Origin: Planctomycetota bacterium
Lineage (GTDB): Bacteria; Planctomycetota; MHYJ01; JACPRB01
NCBI GenBank assembly: GCA_035574235.1
Contig: DATLZA010000075.1
Location: forward strand, 1 to 58,840
Direction: 5' to 3'
Length of the DNA: 58,840 nucleotides
Shown: in pieces, positions 10,876 through 19,813 of the stretch
How positions within the stretch are numbered: the stretch's first letter is position 1
Layout of the letters: every line of letters starts with the position of its first letter
The notes under the pieces: generated by a model
What the model was told of the DNA's origin: nothing
The model's input: the letters and a program-made list of their open reading frames with translations, nothing else
The model's database searches: none
Made by a program: the position numbers and the translations under genes

Positions 10876-11502
10876 TCAGACCAGCCGCCCCGCCTCCATC
10901 CGCAGGATCCGGGAGGCTCCCCGAAGGATCGCTTCATCGTGGGTAACGACGAAAAGCGCGCCTCCGCGGGCCGCCCGCCGAAGGCACTCCATGACCCGCT
11001 CGGCGTTCGCCCGGTCGAGGGCCGCCGTGGGCTCGTCGGCGAACACCACGGCGGGCCCGTGCACCACGGCCCGCGCGATGGAGACGCGCTGGCGTTCCCC
11101 GGCGGACATCCGCCAGGGGAACGTGTCGCGGCAATGGGCCACCCCGAGCTCCTCGAGGAGGCGCTCCGCCGGGCCCTCGCCCCCCGCGCGGACGTTCTCC
11201 AGCGCCGTCAGGTAAGGAATGAGGAAGGGGCTCTGGAAGACGAAGCCGAAGTGCGTCCGCCGGAGCGCCGCGCGGCCGTCGGCGTCGAGCGCCGCGGTGT
11301 CCATGTCGCGGAAGAGCACCCGTCCCTCCGTGGGGATCTTGAGCCCCGCCAAGAGATAGAGAAGCGAGCTTTTCCCCGAGCCGCTGGGACCGAGAATTCC
11401 CACGAACTCGCCGGCGCGCACTTCGAGCGAAACGCCGTCCACCGCGCGCACCGCGGCGCCGCCGTCGCGATAGGTCAGCCGCACCCCCTCGGCCCGGATC
11501 AT
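10876..11502 (-). CDS. ABC transporter ATP-binding protein (LolD/MacB type)
   Basis: 208 residues. Walker A GPSGSGKSS is at residues 38-46, followed by the Q-loop (FVFQSPFLIP), the ABC signature as MSAGERQ in place of LSGGQ, Walker B VVFADEPTAALD and the switch His in VVTHDE. Small size and motif detail match the LolD/MacB/FtsE branch, whose partners are FtsX-like permeases working on lipoproteins, peptides or cell-wall signals. Its ATG overlaps the stop of the upstream permease gene (ATGA). It is the last gene of a three-gene operon with that permease and a HEAT-repeat membrane protein. Substrate unknown. Confidence 0.92.
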   Translation of the reverse strand: MIRAEGVRLTYRDGGAAVRAVDGVSLEVRAGEFVGILGPSGSGKSSLLYLLAGLKIPTEGRVLFRDMDTAALDADGRAALRRTHFGFVFQSPFLIPYLTALENVRAGGEGPAERLLEELGVAHCRDTFPWRMSAGERQRVSIARAVVHGPAVVFADEPTAALDRANAERVMECLRRAARGGALFVVTHDEAILRGASRILRMEAGRLV

Positions 11503-12635
11503 GAGCCCCTCCGCTCGATGATCGTCACGGGATCGAGCTTTCTCAGGCGGCCGAAGACCGTGACTCCCGCGAAAGCCTGCGCCACCAGGGGCAGCGCCAG
11601 GGAGACGAGGACCGGCCCCGCCTGCGCCGCCGGGGGCGAGATGCCCCGCGGCAGGAGCACCGCCTGCCGGAAGGTCTCCAGGGCCGCCAGCGCCAGCGCC
11701 AGCCCCGCCGCCCAGGAGAAGGCCATCAGCCCGGCCGTTTCGGCGAGCGCCTTCCCGAGGAGGCGCCGGCGCGTGTGGCCGATCGCCAGGAGAATCGCGA
11801 ACTCGTCCAGACGCTGCGCGAAGAAGATGTTGTGGAGCAGCCCCACCACGCCGGAGACCACGACGATGAGGAGCCCCGAGATGAAGTTGAAGATGAGGAC
11901 AATCCGGTCGAACGCCTCGGAAACCTCCTCGACCGCGCGTTCCCGGTCCCAGGGTTTGACGTCCGGAAGCGTCCGCAGAAAGGCGTTGAGCTCCGCGAGC
12001 CGCCCCGGGCGCGCGACCACGATGAGCCGCTCCCAGAGCTTGGCGGAAAAGGGATAAAGAAGCGGGTTGTCCAGATACTCGAACGAGGCCAGCCCCAGGG
12101 GCGTCGGCCCCTCGAGAATCCCCACCACGCGGAACCGTCCGGGCATCCAGTCGTCCTCCGTCACCTCCATTCCGAACTCGGCGCCGAGGGTCCACCCGTT
12201 GGCCTTCATCAGATTCTCGTGGAGCGCCACCTCGCTCGTGCCCGGTCGCGGAAGGCTTCCTTCCTTGAGGCGGTTGCCGGCGCGGGCCAGGAGGAACTCC
12301 GCTTCCTCCCGCCGCACGGCCCGCAGGTGGTACGGGACGGGACCGATGAGCGTGCGCACCCGCGCGAAGCAGTTGCGGGAGTCGATCAGGCGCTCGACGG
12401 CCGGATGCGCCTCGAGCGCGGCGCGCGTGGAAGCGGAAATCCGCGTGTCCCGCCGGGGAAAAAGGACCGTCCAGTGATCGAACTCCCGCGTGTAGGCGAG
12501 GGCGGATTCTTTGAGGCCGCCGAGGGCGGTCAGGATCGCCACGACAAGCATGACGACGAAGGCCAGGATGATGAAAAGAGGCAGGATCCGGCGGAGGTTC
12601 CGGCGGCCGTACGTCCAGGGGGAAAGAGGATCCAT
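11499..12635 (-). CDS. ABC transporter permease, FtsX/MacB-like
   Basis: 378 residues. One N-terminal membrane helix (about residues 19-40) is followed by a large periplasmic domain of roughly 190 residues, then three C-terminal helices (for example FISGLLIVVVSGVVGLLHN and ALPLVAQAFAGVTVFG). This is the four-helix layout of FtsX/LolE/MacB permeases, which couple ATP hydrolysis to mechanical work on periplasmic substrates rather than classical transport. It is followed directly by its ATPase and lies 15 bases after the HEAT-repeat protein gene. No outer-membrane or adaptor gene is adjacent. Confidence 0.87.
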   Translation of the reverse strand: MDPLSPWTYGRRNLRRILPLFIILAFVVMLVVAILTALGGLKESALAYTREFDHWTVLFPRRDTRISASTRAALEAHPAVERLIDSRNCFARVRTLIGPVPYHLRAVRREEAEFLLARAGNRLKEGSLPRPGTSEVALHENLMKANGWTLGAEFGMEVTEDDWMPGRFRVVGILEGPTPLGLASFEYLDNPLLYPFSAKLWERLIVVARPGRLAELNAFLRTLPDVKPWDRERAVEEVSEAFDRIVLIFNFISGLLIVVVSGVVGLLHNIFFAQRLDEFAILLAIGHTRRRLLGKALAETAGLMAFSWAAGLALALAALETFRQAVLLPRGISPPAAQAGPVLVSLALPLVAQAFAGVTVFGRLRKLDPVTIIERRGS

Positions 12636-12650
12636 GCGAATCCCGCTCCC

Positions 12651-14582
12651 TCAATATTTGTCGGGCGCGATCCGCCGCAGCGCCTCGAGCGCCAGAAGCC
12701 CCTCGTACCAGCTGCCCTCTTTCATGAGCGCGACGAGCGCGCCTTCGGCCTCCGGCCGCCGGAGAAATCCCAGCCCTTCCGCCGCCCGGTAACGCACGAA
12801 GAACTCCCGGTCGCGGAGGCGTTCCAGGAGCCGGGGGAGGGCCCGCGGGTCGCCCGTCTTGCCGAGCGCCGCGCAGGCCCAGAGGCGCACGCGCAGGTCG
12901 GGGTCGTCGGCCGCCCGAAGGAGCGCCTCGACGAGCGCCGCGTGTCCTTCCTTCAGCCGGAACGCGCGGTAGGCCGCCTCGTGGCGGAGGGCGGCGGAGG
13001 GATGAGCCAGCGCCTCGGCGATCCGGCCGGGGGAAGGACGGTCGCGGAGTTCCCGCAGGCGGTCCAGATCGTCCCGGGCGCGCGCGTCGCCCCACACCAT
13101 GAGCCCCGCGGTCGAAAGAAGACACGCCAGGATCGCCGCGGAAGCCGCCCGGCGGCTCATCGCCCGGTACAGGATCGCGACGAACGGGCAGCACACGCCG
13201 ACGAACGCGGCCGCCGCCACGAGCGGCCCCGCGTGATAGACCGCCCGCCACCCGAGTCCCGCGGCCTCCCGGAGGGTCCCGCCGCGGAACGTTTCGCGGC
13301 TCAGGCGGTCGAGCGCCTCGGCGAGCGACCGGCGGTCGGAGGCGCAGGGGACGAAGACGTCTCCGGAGCGGACCCCCTCGGGGACGGCTTCGACGTCGTA
13401 CGGAACGCCCTCGGGGACGGGAACGAAGCCGAGCGTCCGAAAGGTCGGCGCGCGGGCGTCCGTCACGCGCGCCAGGCGCACGGCGCGGGCGGGCCGGGAG
13501 GGATCGAGGGAAAAGAACTCCTTGAGGGGATCGGCCGCGTAGAGCGTATGCCGGTAGTAGGCGCGGGCGAGCGCGCGGCCCGGGGCGTGGCCCAGAAGCG
13601 CGCGGTCGCGGAAGAGCGCCAGCCGGTCGAGGAGTTCCCGGGCGTCCACGGGGCGCGGGACGAGCGCGGCGGCCAGTCCGAGGGCCAGGACCGTCCCGAG
13701 GACGGCGGTGCGGCGCGGCCCGCGGGGGCCCTCGCGGACGCGCTCGCGGCGCGCGCCCCAGACGAGCGTATACCCCGCGTGCGCTCCGAGCGGAACGAGC
13801 AGCGCGAGCGGCACGGCGGCCACGGAAACGAAGGGGAAAAAGGCGGCCGAGAGAAAGATCGCCAGGAAGAGGAACGAAACCTGCGCCAGCCGCGCGGCCG
13901 CGAGCCAGATCTCGCCCGCCAGAAGCGCCGCCGCGTGGACGAGTCCGGCGAAGAAGCCGAGGGGGAATCCGAAGAGGAAGGCGACTCCGGCGAAAAAGAG
14001 CGGTCCCGCGGAGGAAAGCTCCGCCGGCGGGGGAAGAGGGATGGCGCCCACGGCTTCGAGCGCGCGCGAGCGCGCGGCGATCTCGCCGAAGGCGCGGATC
14101 GAGGGGGCCAGCGACGCCGCCGCGGCGGCCAGAAGCGCGCCGGCCAGGGCTCCCAGCCCGGAGGCCGTCGCCCAGGCGAAGCCGGCGGCGATCGCCCCGG
14201 GATCGGTTCCGAACGCGGCCAGCGGCGCGCGCAGGCGGTCGGCGTCGAAGTCCTCCGGGCGGCGTCCCCGGAGGCGCCCCGTGAGGAAGTCGGCCAGCTG
14301 TCCCTGCCGGAAGGCCACGAGCCGACCGGCCTTGCGGCGCGTCCACGGGGCCGCGATGGCCGACGGGCGCAGGGAGAGCGCGCCGTCGGGTTCCCGGGCC
14401 ACGCGCACCCGCCAGGGAGCGGCGTTCGGGTTGACCGACAGGAGCGCCCCTCCCGCGACGCCCCAGGCTTTGCCTCCGGGCTCGCGGGCCGCCCCGCCGC
14501 CGACGGCGCGGGCGAATTCCCGCAGGAACCGTTCCAGTTCCTCGTCGGTGCCGCCGAATTCGATCCGGCCGGGGGCGCTCAT
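12651..14582 (-). CDS. Large multi-helix membrane protein with C-terminal HEAT repeats
   Basis: 643 residues from ATG 14582; an earlier in-frame start at 14624 would lie upstream of the -10 box. Residues about 1-110 are soluble. Several hydrophobic helices follow (GLGALAGALLAAAAASLA, AGPLFFAGVAFLFGFPLGFF, FLFLAIFLSAAFFPFVSVAA), then a soluble stretch, two more helices and a C-terminal HEAT-like repeat array (about residues 500-640: LAHPSAALRHEAAYRAFRL, AADDPDLRVRLWACAALGK, RDREFFVRYRAAEGLGFL). HEAT repeats bind protein partners. Being first in the operon with an FtsX-like ABC exporter suggests it is a partner or clamp for that transporter. I do not recognise the membrane part. Confidence 0.7.
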   Translation of the reverse strand: MSAPGRIEFGGTDEELERFLREFARAVGGGAAREPGGKAWGVAGGALLSVNPNAAPWRVRVAREPDGALSLRPSAIAAPWTRRKAGRLVAFRQGQLADFLTGRLRGRRPEDFDADRLRAPLAAFGTDPGAIAAGFAWATASGLGALAGALLAAAAASLAPSIRAFGEIAARSRALEAVGAIPLPPPAELSSAGPLFFAGVAFLFGFPLGFFAGLVHAAALLAGEIWLAAARLAQVSFLFLAIFLSAAFFPFVSVAAVPLALLVPLGAHAGYTLVWGARRERVREGPRGPRRTAVLGTVLALGLAAALVPRPVDARELLDRLALFRDRALLGHAPGRALARAYYRHTLYAADPLKEFFSLDPSRPARAVRLARVTDARAPTFRTLGFVPVPEGVPYDVEAVPEGVRSGDVFVPCASDRRSLAEALDRLSRETFRGGTLREAAGLGWRAVYHAGPLVAAAAFVGVCCPFVAILYRAMSRRAASAAILACLLSTAGLMVWGDARARDDLDRLRELRDRPSPGRIAEALAHPSAALRHEAAYRAFRLKEGHAALVEALLRAADDPDLRVRLWACAALGKTGDPRALPRLLERLRDREFFVRYRAAEGLGFLRRPEAEGALVALMKEGSWYEGLLALEALRRIAPDKY

Positions 14583-14594
14583 GGAAGAGGGCGG

Positions 14595-14624
14595 ATTATA
14601 GCAGAGCGCCCGCCCTTGAGTCAT
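14595..14624 (-). promoter_or_regulatory. Promoter of HEAT-protein/ABC operon (ATGACT-18-TATAAT)
   Basis: A perfect TATAAT (minus strand, 14600-14595) lies 12 bases before the ATG at 14582, with ATGACT (14624-14619) 18 bases upstream. It is back to back with the promoter of the divergent FG-GAP gene and shares sequence with its -35 region. Confidence 0.6.
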
Positions 14625-14644
14625 CCGGCCCGGCGGTCTATGAT
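14616..14644 (+). promoter_or_regulatory. Promoter of FG-GAP gene (TTGAGT-17-TATGAT)
   Basis: TTGAGT (14616-14621), a 17-base spacer and TATGAT (14639-14644) end 6 bases before the GTG start at 14651, which predicts a leaderless transcript starting with GTG. Confidence 0.65.
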
Positions 14645-14650
14645 CGCGGC

Positions 14651-16204
14651 GTGGCCCCGAGAGCGGCGGTTCTGATCCTCCTGGGCGCGACGTGGCCCGC
14701 AGCCACCGGGGAAGACGCTCCGGCCGGGATCGAATTCCGGCTGCAGTACCTGCCCGTCCACGGTCGCCGCGCGGACACGCTCACGTACGACTTCGACGGA
14801 GACGGTCGCGGGGACGTCTTCAACTCGTCCGTCCACTTCGACGCCGAGCCGCCGGAGCGGTGGGCGGCGCTGCACCTTCAGCGCGAGGGCTCCTATGGGG
14901 AGACCCCGGACTTTCTCTGGCCCCTGAGCGACCGGGCGTGCGCGCTCGTTTTCGGGGACTTCCTCCCGGGGGGGGGCGTCGAGGTCGGCTTCATCGCCGA
15001 AGACGGCGTTTATGTCTACCCGTGGACACCGAAGGGGCCCGCCGAGGTTCCCCTGAAGCTTATCCACACGCGGACGTTTTACCGTTCGCCGTCGCCCCGG
15101 CAGATTTCGGTCTGGCATTGGGTCACGGACCTGGACCGGGACGGAAAACACGACCTCGTGGTGCCGGTCGAGGACGGCTATCGCGTGTACTTTCAGACGG
15201 CGCCCGGCGTTTTCGGGCGGGTGGCGAGGCTCGAGGCGGACCTGGCCGCCGGCGCGCCGCGGGCGCTGGGAACGGCCCGGTACGCGGAACGGATCGAGGT
15301 GTCGCCCTCCCTCTTCGTCGCGACGGCGGAGCTGCCCCGCCTGGAGGCGGTGGACATCAACGGGGACGGGCTGAGCGATCTCGTGCTGGTGCGGGGGGAC
15401 ACGATCACCTACTTCCTCCAGAAGGAACCGGGGGTGTTCCCGTCGCAGCGGCCGTACCGGATTTCCTACGCGGTGCCGACGCTCCGGGACGAGCCGCGCA
15501 AGGACAGCGTGAACCTTTCGCTCATCCGGTTCGTGGACATCGACCGGGACGGGATGGCGGACCTCGTGGTCACGAAGATTCAGGGGACGCTGGGGCTCTG
15601 GGAGAGCATCCGCACGAGCATTTATCTGCATCTCGGGACGGGGAAGGGGAACTTCCTTCCGGACCGCCGGATCGCGATCGACGGCGTCTCGATCGATCCG
15701 GAGTTCGTGGACATGGACCTGGACGGCAAGCTCGACTGCGTGACGTCGCGGCTGCGGACGGACCTCATGAAGAAGGCGGTGGAGGCGTTCGTCCTGGGGG
15801 ACGTGCCGATCACGTACGAGGTGTTTCAGTTCGATCCCGAGCGGCGCTCGTTTCTGCCGGACCCGGTGTACGAGAAGCAGATCCTGGTCCGCCGCGCCGA
15901 TCTCGACAAGACGGGGGCCGGGGCGGTGCCGCTGGTGTTCGTGCGCGGGGACTTGTCGGGGGACGGCCGGCCGGACATGGTGGCGGTGGATCCGAAGACG
16001 GCGGAGCTTCGGATCCATCCGGGGGTGGTGCGGGAGACTCCGGCCGGCCGGCGGATCGGATTCGACGGGACGGCTCACTGGACGATCAGCCTGGAACGCG
16101 CGCCGAAGTCGCTTCACGTCCTGGACGTCAACAGCGACGGCCTGAACGACATTCTGCTGTACCACGCGGGGGCGCTGGGGCTGGTTCTTTCGCGCCGGCG
16201 CTGA
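14651..16204 (+). CDS. Secreted FG-GAP / VCBS repeat protein
   Basis: 517 residues with a GTG start and a signal peptide (MAPRAAVLILLGATWPAATG). At least seven calcium-binding-type Asp-rich turns are spread along the chain: DFDGDGRGDV, DLDRDGKHDL, DINGDGLSDL, DIDRDGMADL, DMDLDGKLDC, DLSGDGRPDM and DVNSDGLNDI. This is the FG-GAP/VCBS beta-propeller pattern of integrin alpha chains and many planctomycete secreted proteins. The number of repeats fits one seven-bladed propeller. Such proteins usually act in adhesion or as exported binding scaffolds; a specific ligand cannot be read. It stands alone, divergent from the ABC operon and convergent with the DUF151 gene. Confidence 0.85.
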   Translation: MAPRAAVLILLGATWPAATGEDAPAGIEFRLQYLPVHGRRADTLTYDFDGDGRGDVFNSSVHFDAEPPERWAALHLQREGSYGETPDFLWPLSDRACALVFGDFLPGGGVEVGFIAEDGVYVYPWTPKGPAEVPLKLIHTRTFYRSPSPRQISVWHWVTDLDRDGKHDLVVPVEDGYRVYFQTAPGVFGRVARLEADLAAGAPRALGTARYAERIEVSPSLFVATAELPRLEAVDINGDGLSDLVLVRGDTITYFLQKEPGVFPSQRPYRISYAVPTLRDEPRKDSVNLSLIRFVDIDRDGMADLVVTKIQGTLGLWESIRTSIYLHLGTGKGNFLPDRRIAIDGVSIDPEFVDMDLDGKLDCVTSRLRTDLMKKAVEAFVLGDVPITYEVFQFDPERRSFLPDPVYEKQILVRRADLDKTGAGAVPLVFVRGDLSGDGRPDMVAVDPKTAELRIHPGVVRETPAGRRIGFDGTAHWTISLERAPKSLHVLDVNSDGLNDILLYHAGALGLVLSRRR

Positions 16205-16276
16205 GAGAAAGGCCCCCCGGTCTTGGCCGCGGGGAACGACCGGAAACGGGGCTCGACGGGGTGGCGACGCCCGGGG

Positions 16277-16738
16277 CTACCGCTCTTCGGCGTCCTGCTC
16301 CCCCTCCTCTTCAGGGCCGGCGTCCGGGGATCCGCCCATGCCCGGCCCGGGCGTGACCTCTTCGAGGACCGACTCCTCCACGTAGATCGGCGCGCGCATC
16401 TGGACGGCCAGCGCGATCGCGTCGCTGGGGCGCGAATCGATCTCGACCGTCTTGCCGTTTCGCCGGAGGATGAGCTTGGCGTAGAAGGTGCGGTCCCGAA
16501 GTTCCGTGACCACGATGCGTTCGAGCTTGGAATCCAGTCCGTGGATGACGTTTTCGAGAAGGTCGTGGGTCATGGGGCGGGGGGTCTTCTTGCCTTTGAG
16601 GTTCCGATCGATGGCCACGGCCTCCCAGATTCCGATGACGATGGGAAAGGCGCGCTCTCCGTTGACCTCCTTGAGGACGATGACCTGTTCGTCGCTGGTT
16701 TCGCTGATGATGATGCGGGCCAGTTCCATCGGCACCAC
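16277..16738 (-). CDS. Bifunctional nuclease family protein (DUF151)
   Basis: About 153 residues from a GTG at 16738. The core VPMELARIIISETSDEQVIVLKE, interrupted here only for brevity, then RAFPIVIGIWEAVAI, RPMTHDLLENVI, FYAKLIL and SRPSDAIALAVQMRAPIYV matches the DUF151 (BFN) family, whose plant member has DNase and RNase activity. The C-terminus is an acidic, Gly/Pro-rich tail of about 25 residues. A TATAAT (minus strand, 16775-16770) overlaps two upstream in-frame ATGs. The GTG at 16738 is preceded by GAGGA with a 7-base gap, so I choose it; ATG 16729 is the alternative. Confidence 0.82.
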   Translation of the reverse strand: MVPMELARIIISETSDEQVIVLKEVNGERAFPIVIGIWEAVAIDRNLKGKKTPRPMTHDLLENVIHGLDSKLERIVVTELRDRTFYAKLILRRNGKTVEIDSRPSDAIALAVQMRAPIYVEESVLEEVTPGPGMGGSPDAGPEEEGEQDAEER

Positions 16739-16769
16739 GGCGGCGTCCTCGCGAAAGCGGATTGACATC

Positions 16770-16775
16770 ATTATA
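16770..16775 (-). promoter_or_regulatory. Probable -10 box of DUF151 gene (TATAAT)
   Basis: A perfect TATAAT is on the minus strand with a weak -35 (CTGTAC, 17 bases upstream). It overlaps the first in-frame ATG of the gene, which argues that translation starts at the downstream GTG, preceded by GAGGA. Confidence 0.45.
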
Positions 16776-16898
16776 GCGTCCCGTCTTCTCCCGTACAGGC
16801 CCAATTTCTCCGCCGGCCGCGAACCCCGGCGGCGCCCGCGACGGTCTAAGGTGAGAGGATATTCCGGATGCGGTGTTCTCTCGGGAGGAGCCTGGCCG

Positions 16899-18482
16899 AT
16901 GCGATGGTTGCTGGCGGCGGCGTGCTGGGGGACCGTGGGGGCGGCGACCGGGAGCGTCCAGGAACCGGCCCGCACGGATCCTTCGAAGGACGAGCTGGCC
17001 GTGGTCGGAATGCTGGCCTTGGGGATGTTCGAGGAGGCGCGCCGGGAAAACCGCGTTCCTCCGGACGTATGGGGGGCGGCGGCGGAGGCCGCAGGCGCCT
17101 TCCAGGCCGGGGACGCGGCGCGGGCGTATCGATCCGCCCTTCGCGCGGTTCACCGGCTCCGGGGGCTTCGGGTGGACGAAGCGATCGACGAAGCGATCGA
17201 CCTTAACGTCGTGCTCGACCGGGCGCTGGCGGAACCGGGGGAATCCGTGCGGGTCCGTCCGGAAGGGCCGAAGATCGCCGCGACGAGCCTCGAGGTGACG
17301 CTTCTGGACGGGGCGGGCCGTGTGCTCAAGCCTCTGGGGGAACTCGGCGGGGAAGGGGCCCCGCGCCCTCGGGAACTTGCGATTCCCTGCCGTGCCCTGA
17401 AGGCGGGACTCTTCGAGGCGGCTTATCGCCTGAAGGCTCGCGACGGACGGATTCTCGCGGAGGGGCGCCGGCGGTTCCGCATCGTTCCGGGCATTGCCGA
17501 GAGGATCGGTCGGCTGCGGAAGCTCGTGGACAGGATGTCCGCTGATCCCCGGGTGTCGGCGGACGTCCGGCGGCGGACGGCGATCGAGAGCGTGACCTGG
17601 AAACTCGAGGTTCTGGAGCGCGCCCGGCGGGAGTTCGTCGGGACGCTCGTTCAATCCCTGCGGCCGATGACCGCGCTTCTGGTCCGTTGGGCGGGACAGG
17701 GAGATGTCGATTGGGAAACGGATCCGGTCGATCCCGAGCGGGATATGCCGGATCTGGAGGCGATGGCGAAGGCCCTGGAGGCGGGAAAGGATCCCCTGGC
17801 CGGGCGCGCGGGGGATTTGCGTCTGGCGTATCGGTCGCCGGTGGACGGAACGCTCCAGCCGTTTCGGGTTTTCGTTCCGTCGGGAGGCGTGTCCGGCTCT
17901 CCGCGTCCGGCCGTGGTGGCGCTTCACGGCGCCGGATGCGACGAGAACACGTATTTCGACCGGTATCCCGAGCCGCGCGGCGGGGGAAATCTTTTCAAGA
18001 AACTGGGTCAGGAGCGGGGATACGTGCTGGTTTGTCCCCGGGGGCGCGGGCCGATGGCGGGATACGAAGGAAACGGGGGAAGGGACGTCCTCGACGTCGT
18101 CGAGCGCGTGAAGCTTCTTTGGGGAGCGGCTTCGGAGCCGGTGTTCTTGACCGGACACTCGATGGGGGCGCACGGAACCTGGATCCTGGGGACGCGTCAT
18201 CCGGATCTCTTCGCGGCGGCGGCGCCCGTGGCGGGGATTCCGCCGGATCCTTCGGCGGTGCCGCTGGAACGGGCGGTTTCGCTGCCGGTGCTCTTCGTCG
18301 CGGCCGCGCGGGATCGGGGGGTGCCTGTCGAACGAGCCCGAGAGTGGGCCCGCCGGGCCCAGCGGGTCCTGAAACGGCTGCGTTACGTCGAGTACCCGGA
18401 CGACGACCACTATTCCATCGGCGTCAACTCCCTGCCGGCCGTTTTCGATTTTTTCGACGTGTGCCGGAAGCCGGGGAAGTAG
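16899..18482 (+). CDS. Secreted alpha/beta hydrolase, PHB-depolymerase / feruloyl-esterase-like
   Basis: 527 residues from ATG 16899, chosen because GGGAGGAG (16883-16890) precedes it by 8 bases and a signal peptide follows (MRWLLAAACWGTVGAATG). Residues about 30-300 form a helical region I do not recognise. The C-terminal 230 residues are an alpha/beta-hydrolase: VVALHGAGCDENTYF (oxyanion region), nucleophile in GHSMGAHG, AARDRG as the likely acid, and DDDHYS with the His. This resembles Esterase_phb/LpqC-type enzymes that cut polyesters or ester-linked sugars. A second hydrolase of similar plan is at 27520. The organism thus carries two exported esterase-like proteins in the window. Confidence 0.8.
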   Translation: MRWLLAAACWGTVGAATGSVQEPARTDPSKDELAVVGMLALGMFEEARRENRVPPDVWGAAAEAAGAFQAGDAARAYRSALRAVHRLRGLRVDEAIDEAIDLNVVLDRALAEPGESVRVRPEGPKIAATSLEVTLLDGAGRVLKPLGELGGEGAPRPRELAIPCRALKAGLFEAAYRLKARDGRILAEGRRRFRIVPGIAERIGRLRKLVDRMSADPRVSADVRRRTAIESVTWKLEVLERARREFVGTLVQSLRPMTALLVRWAGQGDVDWETDPVDPERDMPDLEAMAKALEAGKDPLAGRAGDLRLAYRSPVDGTLQPFRVFVPSGGVSGSPRPAVVALHGAGCDENTYFDRYPEPRGGGNLFKKLGQERGYVLVCPRGRGPMAGYEGNGGRDVLDVVERVKLLWGAASEPVFLTGHSMGAHGTWILGTRHPDLFAAAAPVAGIPPDPSAVPLERAVSLPVLFVAAARDRGVPVERAREWARRAQRVLKRLRYVEYPDDDHYSIGVNSLPAVFDFFDVCRKPGK

Positions 18483-18512
18483 CGGGTGGGTCTTTTTTGC
18501 GCGACGCGGCCA

Positions 18513-18542
18513 TTGACGCCTCATGCTCCGGAGGGCTAGAAT
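18513..18542 (+). promoter_or_regulatory. Promoter of protein kinase gene (TTGACG-18-TAGAAT)
   Basis: TTGACG (18513-18518) and TAGAAT (18537-18542) are 18 bases apart. The -10 ends 10 bases before the ATG at 18553, leaving a leader of about 4 bases. Confidence 0.6.
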
Positions 18543-18552
18543 TTCCTGACGC

Positions 18553-19800
18553 ATGTCCAACTACGAAACGGTCTTCCTGGCGATCGCCTCCAAGAACCGT
18601 TTCCTGACGCACGAAGACGCCGCCCAGTGCCTGGCCGAGTTCCGCGGGCAGGCGGAAGGGGCCCGACGGACGATCGAGGAAATCGTCTCGGAGCGGGGTC
18701 TTCTGACGGCCGAGCAGATCCGGATCCTGGGGGAGGCCGCCCGCAAGGTGACGACGCGCCGGACGGCGGCGGCGTCTCCGCCGCCCGCCTCCGCGGCGCC
18801 CCGGGATCCGCAGGAGCCGATTCCCGGCATCCGGATCACGGGCAAGCTCGGGGTCGGCGGAACCGCCACCGTTTTCCTGGCCGAGGAAGCGGCGGCCCGC
18901 CGCTCCGTGGCCCTGAAGGTCCTTCACCCCTCGCTCGCCCGGGATGAAAAGGCCGCGCGGCGTTTCCGGCGCGAGGCGGAGCTGCTCGTCGAGTTCGATC
19001 ATCCCAATCTCGTCAAGGGCTACGCGCAGGGGCTCATGGGGCCGCTGCCGTACCTCGTCATGGAGTTTCTGGAGGGCGAGACGGCGCAGGAGGCGCTGGA
19101 CCGCGAGAAGAAATTTTCCGAGGCGCGCGCGCTCGAGATCATTTTGGAGGCCGCGCAGGCCATCGATTACATTCAGTCGCGGGGCTACGTCCACCGGGAC
19201 ATCAAGCCCGGCAACATCTTTCTTTGCAAGGACGGCCGCGTGAAGGTTCTGGATCTGGGCTTCGCGCAGCCCATGGGGAGCGGCTCGGGAGGGGAGGAGG
19301 AAACCACCAGCGGCACCGTCCAGTACATGAGCCCCGAACAGGCGCGCGGGCAGAACGACCTGGACGTCCGGGCGGATATCTATTCGCTGGGAGCGACGCT
19401 GTATCACATGGTCATGGGGGAACTTCCCTTCACGGGCGCCGATTCGCTCGAGGTCATGGCCAAGCAGGTCATGGAGGCCCTCAATTCGAGCGAGATCAAG
19501 AACCGCCGTCTCTCCCGGCACATGCATTACTTCATCGAGCGGATGATGTCCAAGGACAAGGACCTGCGGTACGCCACGCCGCGGGAGCTCGTCGACGACA
19601 TCCGCGAGCAGATCGAAGGCTTCCGTTCCCTCGAGTACCGGCCGGAGGAGCAGGACACCGCGGTGGGACGGTTCATGGGGCAGGATCCCGCGGGCCGTCC
19701 GCCGGCGGATCCCCATGCGACCACCCGCCGGCTGGGCCGGGTGACGACCCGCCGGATCTCGAAGCTGGACGAGATCACGCGACGATTCCGCAAGAAGTGA
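18553..19800 (+). CDS. Soluble serine/threonine protein kinase (Hanks type)
   Basis: 415 residues with no membrane helix. An N-terminal helical region (about 1-90) is followed by the kinase domain: GKLGVGGTATVFLAE (Gly loop), VALKVL (ATP Lys), HRDIKPGNIFL (catalytic loop), VLDLGFA in place of the DFG motif (Leu for Phe, common in bacterial kinases), GTVQYMSPEQARG and DIYSLGATLYHM. The C-terminal tail of about 85 residues is basic and disordered, with repeated TTRR and RRIS/RRL patterns that look like phosphorylation targets. The bacterial Hanks kinases I know usually carry a transmembrane helix and a sensor, so this one should be cytosolic. The following gene may be its partner. Confidence 0.92.
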   Translation: MSNYETVFLAIASKNRFLTHEDAAQCLAEFRGQAEGARRTIEEIVSERGLLTAEQIRILGEAARKVTTRRTAAASPPPASAAPRDPQEPIPGIRITGKLGVGGTATVFLAEEAAARRSVALKVLHPSLARDEKAARRFRREAELLVEFDHPNLVKGYAQGLMGPLPYLVMEFLEGETAQEALDREKKFSEARALEIILEAAQAIDYIQSRGYVHRDIKPGNIFLCKDGRVKVLDLGFAQPMGSGSGGEEETTSGTVQYMSPEQARGQNDLDVRADIYSLGATLYHMVMGELPFTGADSLEVMAKQVMEALNSSEIKNRRLSRHMHYFIERMMSKDKDLRYATPRELVDDIREQIEGFRSLEYRPEEQDTAVGRFMGQDPAGRPPADPHATTRRLGRVTTRRISKLDEITRRFRKK

Positions 19801-19813
19801 CGGCCGGGGCGCC

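Noticed and set aside
10876-14346. 1156-codon minus-strand frame spanning the ABC operon
   Set aside because: Most of it is out of frame with the permease and HEAT protein, which have recognisable helices and repeats. Only its last 208 codons are real (the ATPase).
11775-14675. 966-codon plus-strand frame opposite the HEAT protein
   Set aside because: Low-complexity Arg/Glu/Gly text typical of antisense frames in GC-rich DNA; no promoter or Shine-Dalgarno sequence.
16205-16276. Possible bidirectional terminator between the FG-GAP and DUF151 genes
   Set aside because: CCGGTC/GACCGG can pair (16217-16222 with 16238-16243) but the stem is short and has no T-run, so I do not call it.
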